Shown piece by piece: positions 1 through 7,171 of a stretch of 8,763 nucleotides of DNA. How positions within the stretch are numbered: the first letter of the stretch is position 1; each line of letters opens with the position of its first letter. This DNA is from Armatimonadota bacterium. GTDB lineage: Bacteria > Armatimonadota > Fimbriimonadia > Fimbriimonadales > ATM1. Location of the stretch: positions 1-8,763 of the forward strand of contig JACDEQ010000078.1 in NCBI GenBank assembly GCA_013816225.1. Reading direction: 5' to 3'. The notes beneath the pieces are model-generated. The model was not told the DNA's origin. It worked only from the letters and a program-made list of their open reading frames with translations, and made no database searches. The translations under genes were made by a program, and so were the position numbers.

Positions 1-45
1 GCGCAGACGGGCGTAGCCGTCAACATTCGCCTTCGTCACCTAGGG

Positions 46-63
46 CTACCTTTAGAAAGGTAG
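46..63. promoter_or_regulatory. Perfect 8-bp inverted repeat upstream of cas3
   Basis: CTACCTTT (46-53) and AAAGGTAG (56-63) are exact reverse complements separated by only AG. As RNA the hairpin would hide the AGAAAGG Shine-Dalgarno-like stretch (54-60). As DNA it is a palindrome whose right arm overlaps a -35-like TAGACA (61-66). It could be a repressor operator for the cas operon or the stem of an upstream terminator, although no T-run follows. The symmetry is seen directly; the function is inferred. Confidence 0.4.
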
Positions 64-88
64 ACAAACGATGCACGCCAGTGCTAAT
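61..88 (+). promoter_or_regulatory. Weak promoter-like pair upstream of cas3
   Basis: TAGACA at 61-66 matches 5 of 6 bases of a sigma-70 -35 box, and GCTAAT at 83-88 matches 4 of 6 of a -10 box, with 16 bp between them. Transcription would begin near 95, only a few bases before the TTG chosen for cas3, so that message would be almost leaderless. The -10 is poor and this is a tentative call. Confidence 0.25.
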
Positions 89-99
89 GTAGAGTTATC

Positions 100-2247
100 T
101 TGGTCCTGTATGCCCACACTCCCAATGCGCGCGGAGAATGGCACAGCCTTGAGGTGCATCTCGAAGCCGTGGCCGATGCCGCGGGTCAGCTGGGCGAGAA
201 GTTTGGCGCCGACGAGGTGTGCCGCGCTCTCGGGCTTGTGCATGACGTCGGTAAGTCGAACCCTGCGTTTCAACGCTACCTGGCGGATTGCGCCGCCGGA
301 ACTCCTTCGAAATCTGAGCCGCATTCGGCACCCGGTGCGGCGGCCTGCCAAACAGAGTTGAAGGCGTTCGCCCTGGCCGTCCTTGGCCACCACACTGGGT
401 TGGCAAATCCCGAGAAGGCAAGAGACGACATCGCCCAAGCCGAGGCCGAAGCGGTCGGCCACGCCCGCGCCTACGCACGGCTCGTCGGCGTCCAAAGCCT
501 AGACGCGGCTTGCTTGCCACCCATTTCCGAGCCACTTCGCTGCGAGATGTTCTTGCGCATGTGCTTTAGCGCGCTCATCGACGCGGACCGGCTCGATACT
601 GAGGCGCACTTCACGCCAGACAAGACTTCGGTTCGTGGGGGCTATGTGGAGATCTCGCAATTGGCGCAGCAGTTAATGGCGCGGCTTGCTAAATTACCTG
701 CGGAGGCCGGACACCAGAACAGCGCGGTCAATCAAGCGCGCGCCGAGATTCTTTCGCATTGCATTGAGAGGGCCGACGATGAACGGGGCGCATTTCGTCT
801 CTCAGCACCGACGGGAGGCGGAAAGACGCTTTCGAGTTTGGCGTTCGCGCTCAACCACGCTAAAAGGCACGGCATGGACCGGGTAATCGCAGCGATACCG
901 TATACGAGCATCATTGACCAAACCGCCGATGTTTACGGAGAAGTATTCGGTAGCCATAACCTTCTCGAACACCACTCCGCATTTGAGACGGACGACGGGT
1001 CCGAATCGCAGAACGATAAGGAATTGAAACGACGGCTTGCAGCCGAGAACTGGGATTGCTCGCTGATTGTGACGACAACGGTTCAGCTCTTCGACAGCCT
1101 ATTCTCGAATCGGACCTCACGGTGCCGAAAGTTGCACAATATCACGAAGAGCGTTATTCTGCTCGACGAAGTCCAGACGCTGCCGGTCGAACTGCTGCTG
1201 CCTATACTGGATGCATTGGACCAACTCATTCAGCATTACGGGTGCAGCGTCGTGTTCTGCACTGCGACGCAGCCGGATTTCACAGGATTAGGCAGTACGC
1301 TGCTCAGCGAAGCGCGCGAGATTGTTCCGGCACCGGAACGGATGTTCGCCTCGCTTAGACGCGTGCAGTACGAGCGGATCGAGGAGCCGGTGTCCGTCGA
1401 GCAGGTCGCGGAGCGAATCGACGTGGAGCGGCAAGCGCTTTGTGTTTTGAATTCGAGACCGGACGCCGTGCGAGTAGTCCGCGCCTGCCGGCAGGGAGAC
1501 GACCTATTTCACCTGAGCACCTTGATGTGCCCCGACCACAGAAAGCGCAACCTCAAAAAAGTGCGCGAGCGCTTACACAACAAGGAATCGGTGCGGCTCA
1601 TATCAACGCAAGTCGTGGAGGCGGGCGTTGATGTTGACTTTCCGTTTGTCATGCGAGACATAGGGCCGCTCGACCGAATTATTCAGGTCGCCGGGCGTTG
1701 CAATCGCGAAGGGAGTTTGCCTGGATTGGGGCGCTGCATCGTCTTCGAACTTGTGGATGGCCGGTCACCGCAAGGAGACTACGGAACGGCAACGGCGGTG
1801 ACGCAAACGATCATCGCCGAGCGGCAGGACGACTTCGATGCGCTCGACGCCGTACAGCGTTACTTCCGCGAGCGGTACAACTACAGCGGCGCGCAGGGGG
1901 GCAAGGGCAAGGAGATTCAAGGGTTGCGGCGCCGGTTGAGTTATCAGGATGTTGCCGACAAGTTCAAGTTGATTCCGGACGATACGGTTCAAATGGTAGT
2001 CATGAGCTACGACCGCAAGCGAGGGGAAGCGATTCTTGCAAGTGCCAAATGGGTGAGCCCGCGAGCTTTGTTCCGGCAGCTCATGCCCCTGAGTGTGTCT
2101 GTACCCGTGTACCAATTCCACCGGTTTCAAAAGGACGGATTGGTTTGCGAGCACGAATCGGGGGCGTGGCTTTACGAGGGGAAATACGACGAGTTGGCCG
2201 GCATAGGGACGGGCGAAGAGCGCGATCCCGCCGACCTGATAATCTAG
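100..2247 (+). CDS. cas3: Type I-C CRISPR nuclease-helicase Cas3
   Basis: This is the effector that Cascade recruits to a bound target; it nicks and then unwinds and degrades the DNA. The 715-residue protein has an N-terminal HD nuclease: H6 in YAHT, HDVGK at 48-52, HH at 97-98 and DADRLD at 161-166. A superfamily 2 helicase follows: Walker A APTGGGKT 236-243, PYTSIIDQ 267-274, TTTVQLFDSLFSNR 325-338, the Walker B variant DEVQ 356-359, CTATQP 387-392, STQVVEAGVDVDF 502-514 and QVAGRCNREG 529-538. All key motifs are present. No ATG or GTG lies between the in-frame stop at 85-87 and the HD domain, so TTG 100 is chosen; it gives the short lead before YAH that is normal for the family. An ATG at 71 has a better Shine-Dalgarno (54-60) but is in another frame. 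Cas5c follows after 22 bases. Function is near certain; the exact start is not. Confidence 0.96.
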   Translation: MVLYAHTPNARGEWHSLEVHLEAVADAAGQLGEKFGADEVCRALGLVHDVGKSNPAFQRYLADCAAGTPSKSEPHSAPGAAACQTELKAFALAVLGHHTGLANPEKARDDIAQAEAEAVGHARAYARLVGVQSLDAACLPPISEPLRCEMFLRMCFSALIDADRLDTEAHFTPDKTSVRGGYVEISQLAQQLMARLAKLPAEAGHQNSAVNQARAEILSHCIERADDERGAFRLSAPTGGGKTLSSLAFALNHAKRHGMDRVIAAIPYTSIIDQTADVYGEVFGSHNLLEHHSAFETDDGSESQNDKELKRRLAAENWDCSLIVTTTVQLFDSLFSNRTSRCRKLHNITKSVILLDEVQTLPVELLLPILDALDQLIQHYGCSVVFCTATQPDFTGLGSTLLSEAREIVPAPERMFASLRRVQYERIEEPVSVEQVAERIDVERQALCVLNSRPDAVRVVRACRQGDDLFHLSTLMCPDHRKRNLKKVRERLHNKESVRLISTQVVEAGVDVDFPFVMRDIGPLDRIIQVAGRCNREGSLPGLGRCIVFELVDGRSPQGDYGTATAVTQTIIAERQDDFDALDAVQRYFRERYNYSGAQGGKGKEIQGLRRRLSYQDVADKFKLIPDDTVQMVVMSYDRKRGEAILASAKWVSPRALFRQLMPLSVSVPVYQFHRFQKDGLVCEHESGAWLYEGKYDELAGIGTGEERDPADLII

Positions 2248-2269
2248 CCGACAAGGCAAAGGAGGAAGT

Positions 2270-2893
2270 ATGAGAGACAGATGGGTTTCGGTGAGGGTGA
2301 CGGGCGATTTCGCGTGCTTCACGAGACCGGAGAACAAAGTGGAGCGCGTGAGTTATCCGATCATGACGCCGTCCGCAGCACGAGGAATCTTGGAGGCCGT
2401 CTTTTGGCATCCGCAGTTCACGTGGGCGATACGCGAGATACATGCGATGACTCCTGTGCGCACTTATTCGATATTGCGCAACGAGGTGAACAGCAAGATG
2501 TCGCCGGACCGCAAGGAACCGTTCTTCGTGGACGACGACCGTACGCAGCGGCATGCGGTGTGCCTGCGCGACGTGGACTACGCAATATTCGCCGACATAG
2601 AAGTGAAGCCCGGTGTAGGCGACGATCACGCAAAGTTCCGCGACCAGTTCCGGCGGCGCGTAGAGCGTGGCCAATGCTATCACCGCCCGGCTCTCGGATG
2701 CCGCGAATTCGCAGCCGAGTTTCAGCCGCACGACGGGTGCAAGCCAATCGAATGGACCGACGACCTCGGCCTCATGCTTTGGGATCTGTCGTATGAGAGC
2801 GGCCGCGCCCCGTATTGGCCGAAGTTCTTCAATGCCAAGGTGAATGGCGGAGTGATGGCGGTGCCTTCTTCGCCTCTCGGGAGTGAAGCATGA
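2270..2893 (+). CDS. cas5c: Cas5c (Cas5d), crRNA endonuclease and Cascade subunit
   Basis: In type I-C, which lacks Cas6, this protein cuts the pre-crRNA at the base of the repeat hairpin and stays on the 5' handle. Family signatures run in order: GDFACFTRPENKVERVSY (12-29), TPSAARGILEAVFW (33-46), RNEVNSK (70-76), LRDVDYAIFADIE (99-111), FRRRVERGQCYHRP (127-140) and LGCREF (142-147). The 207-residue length is typical or slightly short. The start has a strong AAAGGAGG Shine-Dalgarno at 2257-2264. The gene ends in an ATGA overlap with cas8c, indicating translational coupling. The position of the known catalytic Tyr of the Bacillus halodurans enzyme appears to be Phe45 here, and the catalytic Lys-His pair reads Lys122-Phe123. 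I placed these from memory of the family, so that alignment is an inference. Confidence 0.95.
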   Translation: MRDRWVSVRVTGDFACFTRPENKVERVSYPIMTPSAARGILEAVFWHPQFTWAIREIHAMTPVRTYSILRNEVNSKMSPDRKEPFFVDDDRTQRHAVCLRDVDYAIFADIEVKPGVGDDHAKFRDQFRRRVERGQCYHRPALGCREFAAEFQPHDGCKPIEWTDDLGLMLWDLSYESGRAPYWPKFFNAKVNGGVMAVPSSPLGSEA

Positions 2894-4581
2894 TACTGAC
2901 GCGACTGGTTGAGTTTGCGGAAGGAATTGACGAACTGCCCCCGAGCGGCTATCAACCTAGGTTCATAACGAAGGCGATTCGTTTGCGCGGAAACGGCGAG
3001 TTCATGAATGTTCAGCCGGTATCTGGAGAAACCCGCGGGAAGCGCTCTGGCCAGACGATTATCGTTCCGCAAGAATCGCCGCGCCGAGCGTCTGGCATCG
3101 TACCTCGATTGATAGCGGACAACGTGAATTACGCTCTAGGAAAAGCCCGAGAAAAGGACAATCCCGACGATGTCGCAAAGCGCCACCAGGTTTATTGTGG
3201 CCTGATTGCTGAATGCGCCAAAGCTACAGGAGAGGCACGCGTTTTGGCAATTGAGAAGTGGATAAATGACGGCGGCCCAACGAAGCTGCAAGACGATCCC
3301 TCCATTGAGGAAGACGACGACTTCATCTTTGAAGTCGACGGCGTGCTGCCAACCGACCTTCCTTCGATCAGAGAATTCTGGATCAGCCGAGCCAAGGCAG
3401 GTGCAGAGGGCATATGTCTTGTGACAGGCAAGTTCGGCCCTTTGGTTGATCGGATGCCTGCGCCGATCAAGGGCGTGCCCGAGGGTCAGATGAGCGGGAC
3501 AGCGCTCATTTCTATCAACAACCCTTCAGGCGAATCGTATGGCTTGAGCGCGGCCCTGAATTCGCCAATCAGCTTATATGCCGCGGAGAATGCAGGCAAC
3601 GCCCTCAACTACCTCCTTGCTTCGTCGGTACATTCGATTCGCGTCGGAAGAGCGGTTTATGTGTTTTGGACGAAGAATCCCGAAGGATTTTCATGGGAGT
3701 TTCTGAACGATCCGAAGTCCGAGGACGTCCAGAGGCTCCTAGAAAGCCCGGCCATTGGCAAGGTCTCCGCCATAGCTGACGCCAAGGACTTCTTCATCTT
3801 GGCGATGACGGCCAATGTGTCACGGATAGTCATACGCGATTATCACGAGACGACGCTTGACGCGGTGAAAGCAAACCTGGGCAAATGGTTTGGGCGGCTC
3901 GAGCTCGTGGGGCCGGACGGGCAGAAAGGCAACCCGTTAGGGTTATTCCGCCTCGCCGTCTCCCTATTCCGTGAAGCGAAGGATATGCCTGCGCATGTGC
4001 CGACGGCATTGCTCGCGTCGGCAATTAGCGGCCGCCCGCTTCCTGACTATCTGTTGGGTCTTGCCGTCAAGCGAAATCTCGCAATGCAGGGCCCATATAC
4101 CGAATACCGGGGCAGGCGTCGTCTCAGCTACGAACGGCTTGCGCTCATCAAAGTATTGCTATCCCAGCATAAGGAGGACATTGAGTTGAAGGAACTTAAC
4201 GAGAGCCATCCGGACAGCGCATACCATTGCGGCCGGCTAATGGCGATTTTGGAACGCATCCAGCGAGCGGCGCTCGGTGACATCAATGCGACGGTCGTTG
4301 ACCGTTTCTATGGCGCCGCCTGCGCAAGCCCAGGCACCATCCTGGGCAATCTTGTTAACGACGCCCAGTCGCATCTTGGGAAACTTCGAAAGGAACGCAA
4401 GGATTACCACCATCAGTTGCGCCTGGAGCAGGTGCTGAGCGCAATCGGAGACCATTTCCCCAAGACGCTCAACCTACCGCGCCAGGGATTGTTCGCGTTG
4501 GGCTACTACCAACAAAAAGCCGCCGATAGGGCGGCTGCCGCTAAGCACAAGGAACTGCAAGTGGAAGGAGAGAAAGAGTGA
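2890..4581 (+). CDS. cas8c: Cas8c (Csd1), large subunit of type I-C Cascade
   Basis: This is the large subunit that recognises the PAM and opens target DNA. The N-terminus MILTRLVEFAE, the following LPPSGY, and the later IVPQESPRRASGIVPRLIADN are characteristic of Csd1. The middle contains NPLGLFRLAVSLF and the C-terminal part has GRLMAILERIQRA, ATVVDRFYGAACASPGTI and LPRQGLFALGYYQQ, the helical small-subunit-like region. At 563 residues it is near the usual size, with no interruption. Its ATG overlaps the cas5c stop (ATGA at 2890-2893) and its TGA overlaps the cas7c GTG (GTGA at 4578-4581). It has no catalytic motif, as expected. The C-terminal 131 codons also appear to be translated separately as cas11c. 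Confidence 0.95.
   Translation: MILTRLVEFAEGIDELPPSGYQPRFITKAIRLRGNGEFMNVQPVSGETRGKRSGQTIIVPQESPRRASGIVPRLIADNVNYALGKAREKDNPDDVAKRHQVYCGLIAECAKATGEARVLAIEKWINDGGPTKLQDDPSIEEDDDFIFEVDGVLPTDLPSIREFWISRAKAGAEGICLVTGKFGPLVDRMPAPIKGVPEGQMSGTALISINNPSGESYGLSAALNSPISLYAAENAGNALNYLLASSVHSIRVGRAVYVFWTKNPEGFSWEFLNDPKSEDVQRLLESPAIGKVSAIADAKDFFILAMTANVSRIVIRDYHETTLDAVKANLGKWFGRLELVGPDGQKGNPLGLFRLAVSLFREAKDMPAHVPTALLASAISGRPLPDYLLGLAVKRNLAMQGPYTEYRGRRRLSYERLALIKVLLSQHKEDIELKELNESHPDSAYHCGRLMAILERIQRAALGDINATVVDRFYGAACASPGTILGNLVNDAQSHLGKLRKERKDYHHQLRLEQVLSAIGDHFPKTLNLPRQGLFALGYYQQKAADRAAAAKHKELQVEGEKE
4171..4188 (+). promoter_or_regulatory. Internal ribosome binding site and TTG start inside cas8c
   Basis: AAGGAGG at 4171-4177 is a near-perfect Shine-Dalgarno within cas8c. 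It lies 8 bases before an in-frame TTG at 4186-4188, which is ideal spacing. It encodes Lys-Glu in Cas8c, so codon content alone could produce it, but its place just before the small-subunit homology region makes a regulatory role likely. Confidence 0.65.
4186..4581 (+). CDS. cas11c: Probable Cas11c small subunit, translated from within cas8c
   Basis: In several type I systems, including I-C, the small subunit that lines the Cascade belly is made from an internal start within the large-subunit gene. Here the Shine-Dalgarno AAGGAGG (4171-4177) precedes an in-frame TTG at 4186, giving a 131-residue product equal to Cas8c residues 433-563. It begins at KELNESHPDSAYHCGRLMAI and runs through the helical C-terminus ending GLFALGYYQQKAADRAAAAK. 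The size of about 14-15 kDa suits Cas11c. An alternative in-frame start is ATG 4240 (113 residues), but its upstream sequence is a poor ribosome site. The family precedent is established; use of this start is inferred. Confidence 0.6.
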   Translation: MKELNESHPDSAYHCGRLMAILERIQRAALGDINATVVDRFYGAACASPGTILGNLVNDAQSHLGKLRKERKDYHHQLRLEQVLSAIGDHFPKTLNLPRQGLFALGYYQQKAADRAAAAKHKELQVEGEKE

Positions 4582-5465
4582 AAGTACCGAAGGAAATCTG
4601 CGATCCGGGGAAGCGTTACGACTTCCTACTTCTTTTTGACGTGAGCGACGGCAACCCGAACGGCGACCCCGATGCGGGCAATCTGCCGCGTCTTGACCCG
4701 GAGACGATGCAGGGCATCGTAACGGATGTGTGCCTGAAACGCAAGATTCGCAACTACGTGGACATGGTTCACCAGAGCGAAGGCAAGACGGATAACGACA
4801 ACGGCATCTTCGTTCGCGATAGTGGTGTGGCGCTGAATACGAAACTCCGCGAGGCCGCGCTCGCCGCGGACACCGAGGTGGAGAAGAACAAGAAGAAAGA
4901 GAACAAGAAGGGCCGTGAAGAGATGTGTAAGCGTTACTATGACGTCCGCATGTTCGGCGGCGTTCTTTCCACTGGCGATTACAACTGCGGCCAGGTGCGA
5001 GGGCCAATGCAACTGACCTTTAGTCGCTCGGTTGACCCGATTGTTCCGAGCGACATTGCGATAACGCGGGTAGCAATCACCAAGGAAGGTGAGCAGAATG
5101 AAACCGAGATTGGCCGCAAGGCGCAGGTTCCCTATGGGCTGTATCTGGGCAAGGGATTCTTCTCGCCGATGCTTGCGAAGGACACGGGCGTCTCGGAAGC
5201 CGACTTGCGCCTATTTTGGCTGGCGGTCCTCGGCATGTTCGAGAACGATCGGTCTGCGAGTCGCGGATACATGGAGCTTCGCGGAGTCTATGTGTTCCGG
5301 CACGATAACGCGCTCGGCAGCGCGCCATCGGGAAAGCTCTTCGAACGGGTCCACGTGAAGCGCAATGAAGATGTGGAGGCACCTCGCAAGTTCGAGGAGT
5401 ATGCCGTTGTCTGCAACGGCGATGCGTTGCCCGAGGGCATCACGCTGCACAGCCTTCTCGATTGA
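4578..5465 (+). CDS. cas7c: Cas7c (Csd2), backbone subunit of type I-C Cascade
   Basis: Several copies of this RNA-binding protein coat the spacer part of the crRNA to form the Cascade filament. Diagnostic segments are YDFLLLFDVSDGNPNGDPDA (14-33) with NLPRLDPETMQGIVTDV after it, the CKRYYDVRMFGGVLSTGDYN region (117-136), VRGPMQLTFSRSVDPI (140-155) and SRGYMELRGVYVF near the C-terminus. The length, 295 residues, is typical. A GTG start overlaps the cas8c stop (GTGA), with AAGGAGAG at 4565-4572 as the ribosome site. A lysine-rich stretch at residues 103-112 (KNKKKENKKG) lies in a region that varies in length in this family and probably faces solvent or nucleic acid. The gene is intact and cas4 starts 6 bases later. 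Confidence 0.96.
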   Translation: MKVPKEICDPGKRYDFLLLFDVSDGNPNGDPDAGNLPRLDPETMQGIVTDVCLKRKIRNYVDMVHQSEGKTDNDNGIFVRDSGVALNTKLREAALAADTEVEKNKKKENKKGREEMCKRYYDVRMFGGVLSTGDYNCGQVRGPMQLTFSRSVDPIVPSDIAITRVAITKEGEQNETEIGRKAQVPYGLYLGKGFFSPMLAKDTGVSEADLRLFWLAVLGMFENDRSASRGYMELRGVYVFRHDNALGSAPSGKLFERVHVKRNEDVEAPRKFEEYAVVCNGDALPEGITLHSLLD

Positions 5466-5471
5466 CGTGGG

Positions 5472-6194
5472 ATGACACCAGGCGCGTGGCGGGAGGAGGA
5501 ATGGGTGCTCGTTTCTGCAATCGAGCACTACTCCTACTGCCCGCGTCAGTGCGGCCTGATTCATCTCGAGAGCATCTTCGACGAGAACCCCTTCACGCTG
5601 AAGGGGCGGCACTTGCACGAGCGTGCAGATGAGCCATCGGCACGAGCCGAGAAAGGCGTGCGGGTGATTCGGGCTATGCCGATCTGGTCTGACGAATATG
5701 GACTGCTCGGCAAGGCAGACGTTGTCGAATTGCATGGCGACACCGCGATGCCGGTGGAATACAAGGTCGGGCGTGACGTGGGTGCGATGCATGCGGTATA
5801 TCAGGCTGTAGCTCAAGGGCTATGCGTCCGCGAAATGCTGGGGCGCCGTGTGGGTAGCGTTGCCATTTACTACGGCAAGCAACACGGGCGCACAATGTAC
5901 GAACTGACGGACGAACTTATTGCGGAGACGCTGCGGATCGTCGGGGAGATTAGGGAGATGCAGAAGGCGGTCTCCATGCCGCCGCCCGTTGCGGATAAAC
6001 GGTGCCCGAAATGCTCGCTGATCGACGCTTGCCAGCCCTTCGCCGTATTAGGGGCATCGGCAACCGACCGCCGCGCGTTGTTTCGGCCCATGAGACACCT
6101 GGCTGCCTTGCCAGGACCCGCGAGCTACTCAACACGCTATACGTCGGAACGCAGGAAGCGCGGGTCTTCCTCGACAACGAGACGGCGATCGTAA
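5472..6194 (+). CDS. cas4: Cas4, iron-sulfur exonuclease for spacer selection, lacking a stop at its usual end
   Basis: Cas4 works with Cas1-Cas2 to trim prespacers and enforce the PAM. The RecB-like nuclease and Fe-S ligands are visible: SYCPRQC (C23, C27), LHE (H49), GKADVVE (D83), EYK (E96, K98), QAVAQ (111-115), and a C-terminal cluster at C178, C181 and C187 in [13 protein letters not shown]. The nuclease core is intact. ATG 5472 is given as the start, but GTG 5505 has a far better ribosome site (GGGAGGAGG at 5491-5499) and still precedes the first cysteine. Family members usually end soon after a segment like RRALFRP (residues 200-206). Here the frame stays open for about 26 more codons, to 6194, inside the start of cas1. 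The tail [19 protein letters not shown] is a cas1 shadow, so the natural stop seems lost. Confidence 0.9.
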   Translation: MTPGAWREEEWVLVSAIEHYSYCPRQCGLIHLESIFDENPFTLKGRHLHERADEPSARAEKGVRVIRAMPIWSDEYGLLGKADVVELHGDTAMPVEYKVGRDVGAMHAVYQAVAQGLCVREMLGRRVGSVAIYYGKQHGRTMYELTDELIAETLRIVGEIREMQKAVSMPPPVADKRCPKCSLIDACQPFAVLGASATDRRALFRPMRHLAALPGPASYSTRYTSERRKRGSSSTTRRRS

Positions 6195-7159
6195 AGTTTG
6201 AGGGTGAAGTGGTTTTGCGCGTCCCGTTGCATCATATCGGCTCCCTTTGCTTCTTCGGCATTGTGCACCCGAGCATTCCCTTGCTATTGAAGTATGCGGA
6301 GACCGGACGCCCCGTCGCTTTCTTCGATATGTACGGCCGATTCAGGGCGCGCCTCACCGGCAAGACCAGCGGCAACGTGTTGCTGCGGCGCGACCAGTGG
6401 CATGCCGCGCAGAACGAACAGAGAACTCTCGGGATTGCGCGGAGCTTCGTAGCGGGGAAACTGCAGAACGCCAGGCAGGTGCTTCTGCGCGGCGCGCGGG
6501 ACTATCCGAACGCAGCGGCGAGGCTATCACCCGTGATACGCCAGCATGAAGCATGCATCGAGTCACTGCCGGCCGCCGCAACTCTCGACGAAATACGCGG
6601 CCTCCAGGGCGAGTGCGCTCAGGAGTACTTCGGGGCTTTCGATGCGTTGATTCGCGTTCCACCATCGGAGTTCGCCTTTGAGACGCGGAGCCGGCGGCCT
6701 CCGCGAAATCGAATGAACGCGTTGCTTTCGTTCGTCTACAGCATGGCAACATCGGACTGCGCCTCGGCTCTGGAAGGAGTCGGGTTGGACCCACAGTGCG
6801 GATTCCTTCATGCGTTCAGAGCCGGGCGCCCGGCTTTGGCTCTGGACTTAGTCGAGGAGTTTCGGAGCATATGGCTCGATAGGCTTTGCCTGAGTCTCGT
6901 AAATCGACGCGAGCTAACAGCGGGAGATTTCGTCGAAGCGGAGGGCGGGAGTTGGCGAATGACGGATGATGCTCGGAAGAAGCTCCTTGGCGCTTATCAA
7001 AACAAGAAACGGGAAGAGGTCAGCACCGAATGTTGGAGACTAAGGTTCCGATCGGCCTCTTGCCGCATCTACAGGCGCGGCTGCTGGCCCGCCACCTACG
7101 GGGCGACATCGCCACCTACGTCCCTTACATTCCGGCATAACAAAAGGTATGAGACCTGA
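6002..7159 (+). CDS. cas1: Cas1 integrase, frameshifted near its C-terminus and without a clear start
   Basis: Cas1 is the catalytic integrase of the adaptation complex. Homology starts at [11 protein letters not shown] (from 6122) and continues through [14 protein letters not shown] (about 6370-6411). The metal-binding Glu is at 6611 (LQGECAQEY), the His at 6809 (FLHAF) and the Asp at 6845 (LALDLVEEF). All three lie in one frame. No ATG, GTG or TTG lies between 6032 and 6124. The only in-frame starts are GTG 6002, ATG 6011 and TTG 6029, well inside cas4, and would add 30 to 40 foreign residues. Near 7022 the frame breaks. After KKREEV the open frame gives an unrelated 44-residue tail ending at 7159, while the -1 frame encodes the conserved Cas1 C-terminus to a TAA at 7138-7140. 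Function is uncertain: decayed gene or sequence error. Confidence 0.88.
   Translation: MPEMLADRRLPALRRIRGIGNRPPRVVSAHETPGCLARTRELLNTLYVGTQEARVFLDNETAIVKFEGEVVLRVPLHHIGSLCFFGIVHPSIPLLLKYAETGRPVAFFDMYGRFRARLTGKTSGNVLLRRDQWHAAQNEQRTLGIARSFVAGKLQNARQVLLRGARDYPNAAARLSPVIRQHEACIESLPAAATLDEIRGLQGECAQEYFGAFDALIRVPPSEFAFETRSRRPPRNRMNALLSFVYSMATSDCASALEGVGLDPQCGFLHAFRAGRPALALDLVEEFRSIWLDRLCLSLVNRRELTAGDFVEAEGGSWRMTDDARKKLLGAYQNKKREEVSTECWRLRFRSASCRIYRRGCWPATYGATSPPTSLTFRHNKRYET
7022..7140 (+). other. cas1: Displaced 3' end of cas1 in the -1 frame
   Basis: Read from CAC at 7024, this segment encodes [13 protein letters not shown], then [20 protein letters not shown] and a TAA at 7138-7140. [21 protein letters not shown] is the standard ending of type I-C Cas1. 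It is joined to the body of cas1 if one base is restored at about 7019-7024. It shows that the frameshift is recent or artefactual, because the displaced end is not degraded. Confidence 0.85.
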
Positions 7160-7171
7160 AAGAGCGGAGCG

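Noticed and set aside
71..361. 96-residue frame from ATG 71 with a good Shine-Dalgarno
   Set aside because: Nearly all of it overlaps the cas3 HD domain in another frame and it resembles no family. It is noted only as evidence about the cas3 start.
2081..2731. Long minus-strand open frame of 216 residues across cas3/cas5c
   Set aside because: It is a mirror frame of strongly supported coding sequence and shows no family motif; long antisense frames are common at this base composition.
4578..5465. Lysine-rich stretch in Cas7c as a possible nuclear-type or inserted domain
   Set aside because: It is only about ten residues in a loop that varies in Cas7c proteins, with no sign of insertion or frame change.
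5501..5640. ATG 5501 with a strong ribosome site (GGGAGGAGG) opening a small frame inside cas4
   Set aside because: The peptide is about 45 arginine-rich residues in a shadow frame. The ribosome site more likely serves cas4, at GTG 5505 or its region.
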